In this document: positions 60,129-64,000 of the stretch, piece after piece
How the letters are laid out: each line of letters opens with the position of its first letter
Position numbering within the stretch: position 1 is the stretch's first letter
Assembly (NCBI RefSeq): GCF_963678635.1
Contig: NC_087068.1
Span: forward strand, 12,160,027-12,224,026
Direction of reading: 5' to 3'
Length of the DNA: 64,000 nucleotides
DNA from: Symsagittifera roscoffensis
Lineage: Eukaryota > Xenacoelomorpha > Acoela > Convolutidae
Notes under the pieces: generated by a model
What the model saw: the letters and a program-made list of their open reading frames with translations, nothing else
Database searches by the model: none
Told to the model about the DNA's origin: nothing
Translations under genes and position numbers: made by a program

Positions 60129-60551
60129 GCATGCAGAAATCTATTTTTCACAGGCTTTTTCCAAGTCAGGCCACTCAAACCGCTTCTGTAACCTGTTATT
60201 ACTTTGTCCACGCCTTGATGGCTCAGCTGGTTGTCTGAGCGAAACAATAACTCAGTTTGATACAGCTGTGGTAATACTATCGAATTGTATTGGCAAAGGA
60301 TTTAATTTAAATTTCCTCTTTGCGCTGGCAGGCCACAATCCTGTCTTTGTTTAAAAATAGCAAATCCTTTCTCTTCATTTAAAAGTGCTTCAAAGATTTA
60401 TAGCTGCCCTTTCTATTCATCTCTTTAAGTTTTTCGTCACCTTATCATTTCGTTGAGCCCTCAAAAGATCTGACAGTCGGTACCTGGTTAAAATATGTCT
60501 TCCTTATGTTTAACTGTCCGCTAATTATTTCCGAATACTGGGCATCGTCCA

Positions 60552-61783
60552 TCATTTTAACACACCATATTTTTTCAAGGATGGCGCCTCTTGATCCAAA
60601 AGCTCTAGACTGGTACGGGTGACAGTAGCACGCGGTAGTAATCTAGCCGAAAGCTTCGACACTGCTAACAACTCAAATTCGTCTTCGGCATTGTCGACTA
60701 CCGTGCCTTCCTCATCGGAGGTATATCTGTCCCTGTCTGGATCTTGATGCATCTGTCTGTCCAACCCGCGCTGTTTCCAATCTACTAGCAAGGAATGAAT
60801 CGCAATTTCCAACACGTCGGAATTGGAATTGGTCTCAGACACGTTCTTCCAGGACTGAGACTTCGTGTCGTCACTCGAGGTGATTGAGTCTATCCAGCCG
60901 CCTTCTAACTTGTATTCATGTTTCTCGAATCCTCGGACAAAATTCTGTCCCTCGGTTGTCCTGACATGGACTTCCCTGACAAATCATCCTGGCCGGGACC
61001 GAGGGGACACGACTCCCTGGACAATTCCGCAACTTGTCCACTTTGCTGATGTGACTGCCCGGACAATGTCCGAGCACGGCTCGTACTTCTCTTTTGCATC
61101 AGTGAACTGAACCCTCCTGGCCATACTGGATTTCATTTCAACACTGAACCCTTGAGCGGACTGAGTACTGGTAAGTTGTTGATGTTCCACGTACGAGACC
61201 TCATTGAGTTCACTAGCTTGTTCACTATTGATCGGTAATCCCGTTCAACGCTACCGGTCTCTTTTCTATTCTTTCAATGATGGTCAGCCTCTGCATGGTC
61301 TGCATCCATACATGACCCTGCCTTTCAACTTCTCTATCCAGCAGATCGCGGAGTTTTCGCATGACATCCGGTGTCAAGCTCACGTTTTGTTCAGTAGCGC
61401 TATGTTATTGATATGCAGCCTGGTAAGTTCTTGCTGTACCAGGTTGGAATGGACCAACAAGACCGAAGTAACAGGATCACCCTTCGCCAACACTTTTATC
61501 TCGGCAGCTGTTTCCGCAGGGAGTTCGGGCTGTCCTGGTATGAGATGCCCTGCTTGTCAAGCCATCTGGTCAGTGGCAGCTTGTCATAGGTGTCTTTGTC
61601 CAGAAAAGAAAAACCATACTTAATCTCTGCCTGGTTAGCTTGCTTCTCTTCTAGTCGCTCATAGAACTCCTTCTTCTTGCTGAGGCTGTCGGCATTCTGG
61701 TGCTTGTCACGGGTTCGATTCTCTATGATCATATGATAGCCGTCCAGACGCACGATCCAGCGACCAATATAGCTTTGGTACAT
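60552..61783 (-). pseudogene. Long linker between RNase H and integrase
   Basis: Starts with SYIGRWIVRLDGYHMIIENR and NADSLSKK, typical of the end of the RNase H/connection region. It then runs through a charged, low-complexity stretch with frames at 61190-60984, 61099-60905 and 60842-60552. No enzyme motif. A piece of it is copied at 58.95 kb. Confidence 0.6.
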
Positions 61784-61849
61784 CGAATAAGTCTTAAGCC
61801 AGGTAAGAGCACAATTTTCTACACGCCAATTGAAGGGAGCACTCCCTAA

Positions 61850-62173
61850 TTAGGCTCTGTACTTTTCCAAAAAAGTAATTACTGCGAACATTTCCGCTTT
61901 CGGTGCACCAGATTTCTTTTCAGTATCGCTTAGGACTTTGCTCCCGTAAGCTATGGGTCGGAGAACAGTCTTTCCATTCCATTCTTGTTCTTGATGGATT
62001 ATGCCCGAGATATTGACCAAGGGTGCGTAGGTGTCTAGCACAAACATTCTTTTCACAGTCGGCATGCCGAGGACCGGAGCCTCGCAAAGTTCGCGTTTGA
62101 TGTTCTCAAAAGAGACTTGAGCCTCGTCAGTCCAGCTGAAATTTTTGGCCTTATTTCGCATCAATTGTTCCAT
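61850..62173 (-). pseudogene. RNase H domain of pol
   Basis: FSWTDEAQVSFENIKRELCE, then PVLGMP, LDTYAPLVNISGIIHQ and GSKVLSDTEKK match the Ty3/Gypsy RNase H. The first acidic position is kept (LDT). A short piece between RT and this frame is missing near 62190. Confidence 0.7.
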
Positions 62174-62189
62174 GGGACATATCTTGCCT

Positions 62190-62700
62190 TCATATCTTTT
62201 GATAAATTCTCATTATAAATAAGTGAAGCAGATTAACTGCTTCAACCGCTTCAGGATCTGGTCTGACTCCGTGCTCGTCTACAAGGCGACCCAGGTACTT
62301 TATTGATTCCGTCAGGATCTCACATTTAGAGGTTTTACATTTCAGGCTGGCCTGTTTTTTGCAAGTAAAGACTTCGTCCAGTCTATCTATTTGGTCCTCC
62401 AGGGTTGATGTCGCGATCACAACGTCATCGACACAACATATTATGAGGTTCTCATACATCTTGTTTAAATTTGTGAGAGCCTGGGCCATCAATTGCTGAA
62501 AAGTAGCCGTCGCATTGCATAGTCCAAACGGCATTCTTTTCCAATGGAACAGTCCTAGTTCTTACGCAGAGCCTGTTTTCTTTCGATCCTGGTTTCTGAG
62601 GGGCACTTGCCAGAACGCAGAGCCCAAATTCAACGTCGTGAAGAGTTTTGCGTCTCCCAAAGGGGAATCGGGTATGCATCTTTTATCGTTACTGCGTTCA
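62190..62700 (-). pseudogene. Reverse transcriptase domain of pol
   Basis: MPFGLCNATATFQQLM, then CCVDDVVIATSTLEDQID, KCEIL and IKYLGRLVDEHGVRPDPEAV give the Ty3/Gypsy RT palm and thumb. The catalytic box reads C-V-D-D in place of the usual Y/F-V-D-D, keeping both Asp. A frameshift and stop near 62550 cut it from its N-terminal part. Confidence 0.8.
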
Positions 62701-63344
62701 AGTAACGGTAATCACAGCAAAGCCTAACTTGTCAACTTTCTTCTTAGCCATGACCACGCCACAGGCCCACGTGGACTTCGATGGCTCAATCATGTCAGAT
62801 TCTATTAACATCTCAATTTCTTTCTAGCATGCTTTTGACTTGTGGGGTCATTCTCCTAGCCCCTTCCAACTGAGGTACCGAAGCCTCTTCTATCTCTATC
62901 TCATGTTCTACAAAAATGCAACAACCTATTCGGCTTTATGATTCGAAGAAACGTCAGCGTTCTGATTCAACACTGCTCTAAGAGATTTCAGTTCGTTATC
63001 CGATATCTTGCCTTTCAAATGTTCTATCTCAGGTAGGACTGGTTTGTTTTCCGCCAATTTTGTGTCGGTCGACCTCTCAGGGAAATTTGAGCAACTAATT
63101 CGACCATCGTCGGTCTCTGATTTCATTGAAAACAATTTTTTAAAAGACTCAATTATTCTTTCCAGTATACAGTTTCGGTTGGCATGTAATGGACACTCAG
63201 TTGCTTTAAGTTTCTTCATGTTGTACAAACTCTGATACTGTGTTCAGAGGCAACGCATAGCCAAGATTCTTTCTACGTTGTATCGTCACCGAGGTGGCCT
63301 GTCTGTTCAACAACACACACTTGTCTGTCGTTACTAAATTCATT
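62701..63344 (-). pseudogene. pol stretch between protease and RT
   Basis: The frame 63228-62926 (LKATECPLHANRNC, ELKSLRAVLNQNADV) is typical of the segment before the RT. Breaks follow before the RT frame. Confidence 0.6.
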
Positions 63345-63872
63345 TTAATTCCTCATCCGAAACGTCGCCACTACAGCTTGATTTTTTTTAAACCTATTTT
63401 TCCGATCTAGGAAAACTGGCATCTTCGCCTGATTAATCAAGATCTTATTAACAGGTTTCTTTTCATACTTCCTATCTGGGTCTTTGATTTGTATCAATCC
63501 GGCGTTGAGGTCGATAGTAACGTCGAAATTGCGCACGAAGTCGTGTCCTAGGATGAACTGATCGGATTCGTCCAAGTTTTTGACAAACAGAAAGCTCATC
63601 CAGAGACGCCTTTTTCCCAATTGCAGCGAGATGATGGGAGTTATTCTGGCCACATAGATTGCGCCCTGATTGGCTGCAGCCAGTATGATATTAGTCGGTA
63701 TCAATTTCGACCAATTGAAACCCATATCGGTCCAGGTGCTTATGGGCTTGACACTGACCTTCGCTTCAGTGTCAAGCAGTTCTTTCACGTTAAGTTGTCT
63801 GCCCTGTACGTTCAGTACGAGCGCTGCCAGATCAGCTTCCCAACCTATGTGGACCGCATCCTGTTCAAACAT
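63345..63872 (-). pseudogene. Aspartic protease domain of pol, active site altered
   Basis: The active-site motif reads L-L-D-T-E (near 63770) in place of D-T/S-G, a single-base Gly-to-Glu change. The hydrophobic flap region and ILGHDFVRNFDVTIDL follow, the latter typical of the C-terminal part of retropepsins. The frame is open for 175 codons. Confidence 0.75.
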
Positions 63873-64000
63873 GGCATTGTGTCCAATTAATCTCTGGGGA
63901 CCCTCTGAATGTCTTGGTACTCTGAATCCGTCAGTTGCCTGACGCGAGTTTCCCCTTGGTTGCTTCTGCTCAAGAGTTCGTCAAGCTTCTGCATCATAAG

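Larger units (their letters stand above)
59116..63872 (-). pseudogene. Ty3/Gypsy-type pol (protease-RT-RNase H-integrase), inactive
   Basis: Domains lie in Ty3/Gypsy order on the minus strand. The protease is at 63872-63345, RT at about 62700-62190, RNase H at 62173-61850, a long linker at 61783-60552, the integrase core at 60128-59667 and the integrase C-terminal part at 59628-59116. The element's 5' end lies beyond the right edge: the last bases on the minus strand encode a short gag-like tail (KLDELLSR) before the protease. Frameshifts, stops and small deletions separate most domains, and several active-site residues are changed. GC content is higher than in the first 49 kb. Confidence 0.85.

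Overview
The window is a stretch of an animal (metazoan) nuclear genome. It holds two animal housekeeping genes split by GT-AG introns, PHAF1 (UPF0183 family) and GEMIN8, plus isolated exon-like segments. Between them lie dense eukaryotic transposable elements: a FLYWCH/MULE DNA transposon, MITEs with 8-bp target duplications, Helentron-like elements with paired end signals, tRNA-like modules, non-LTR and Penelope-like retroelement remains, and a large Ty3/Gypsy-type retroelement. Nothing looks bacterial or organellar. The species cannot be fixed from the sequence; an invertebrate is the most natural reading.

Layout. Positions 1-1.5 kb carry a long, unrecognised, G-poor open frame that runs in from the left edge. 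At 2.6-3.8 kb there are exon-like segments on the minus strand, one encoding a YccV-like domain. At 4.97-7.33 kb is a complete but decayed Mutator-like element with iterated terminal inverted repeats and a 9-bp target duplication. From 7.3 to 28 kb the DNA is AT-rich and repetitive: Helentron-like elements, 207-bp tandem repeats, and a 778-bp / 2.09-kb nested tandem array of GGCTC-type MITEs. A possible two-exon membrane-protein gene sits at 11.0-11.7 kb. GEMIN8 lies at 28.4-29.9 kb (minus). At 30.6-36.3 kb there is a composite satellite: a degenerate GATG minisatellite set in a 1632-bp tandem unit. PHAF1 occupies 37.8-43.6 kb (minus) with a 3.9-kb first intron full of repeats. At 43.7-49.3 kb are pieces of non-LTR retrotransposons, a perfect hAT-type MITE and a Penelope-like GIY-YIG remnant.

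The last 14.5 kb (49.5-64 kb) is visibly richer in GC. It is almost entirely decayed retroelement coding sequence on the minus strand: protease, reverse transcriptase, RNase H, a long linker and integrase (63.9-59.1 kb), then a spacer, then a long gag-like region with SGNH-hydrolase-like blocks (58.0-49.5 kb). Active-site changes and frame breaks show that it is dead.

The only genes likely to work for the host are PHAF1 (phagophore/autophagy factor), GEMIN8 (SMN complex, snRNP assembly) and perhaps the unassigned exons. They share no pathway. The window mainly records layered transposon insertion and tandem amplification around sparse genes.
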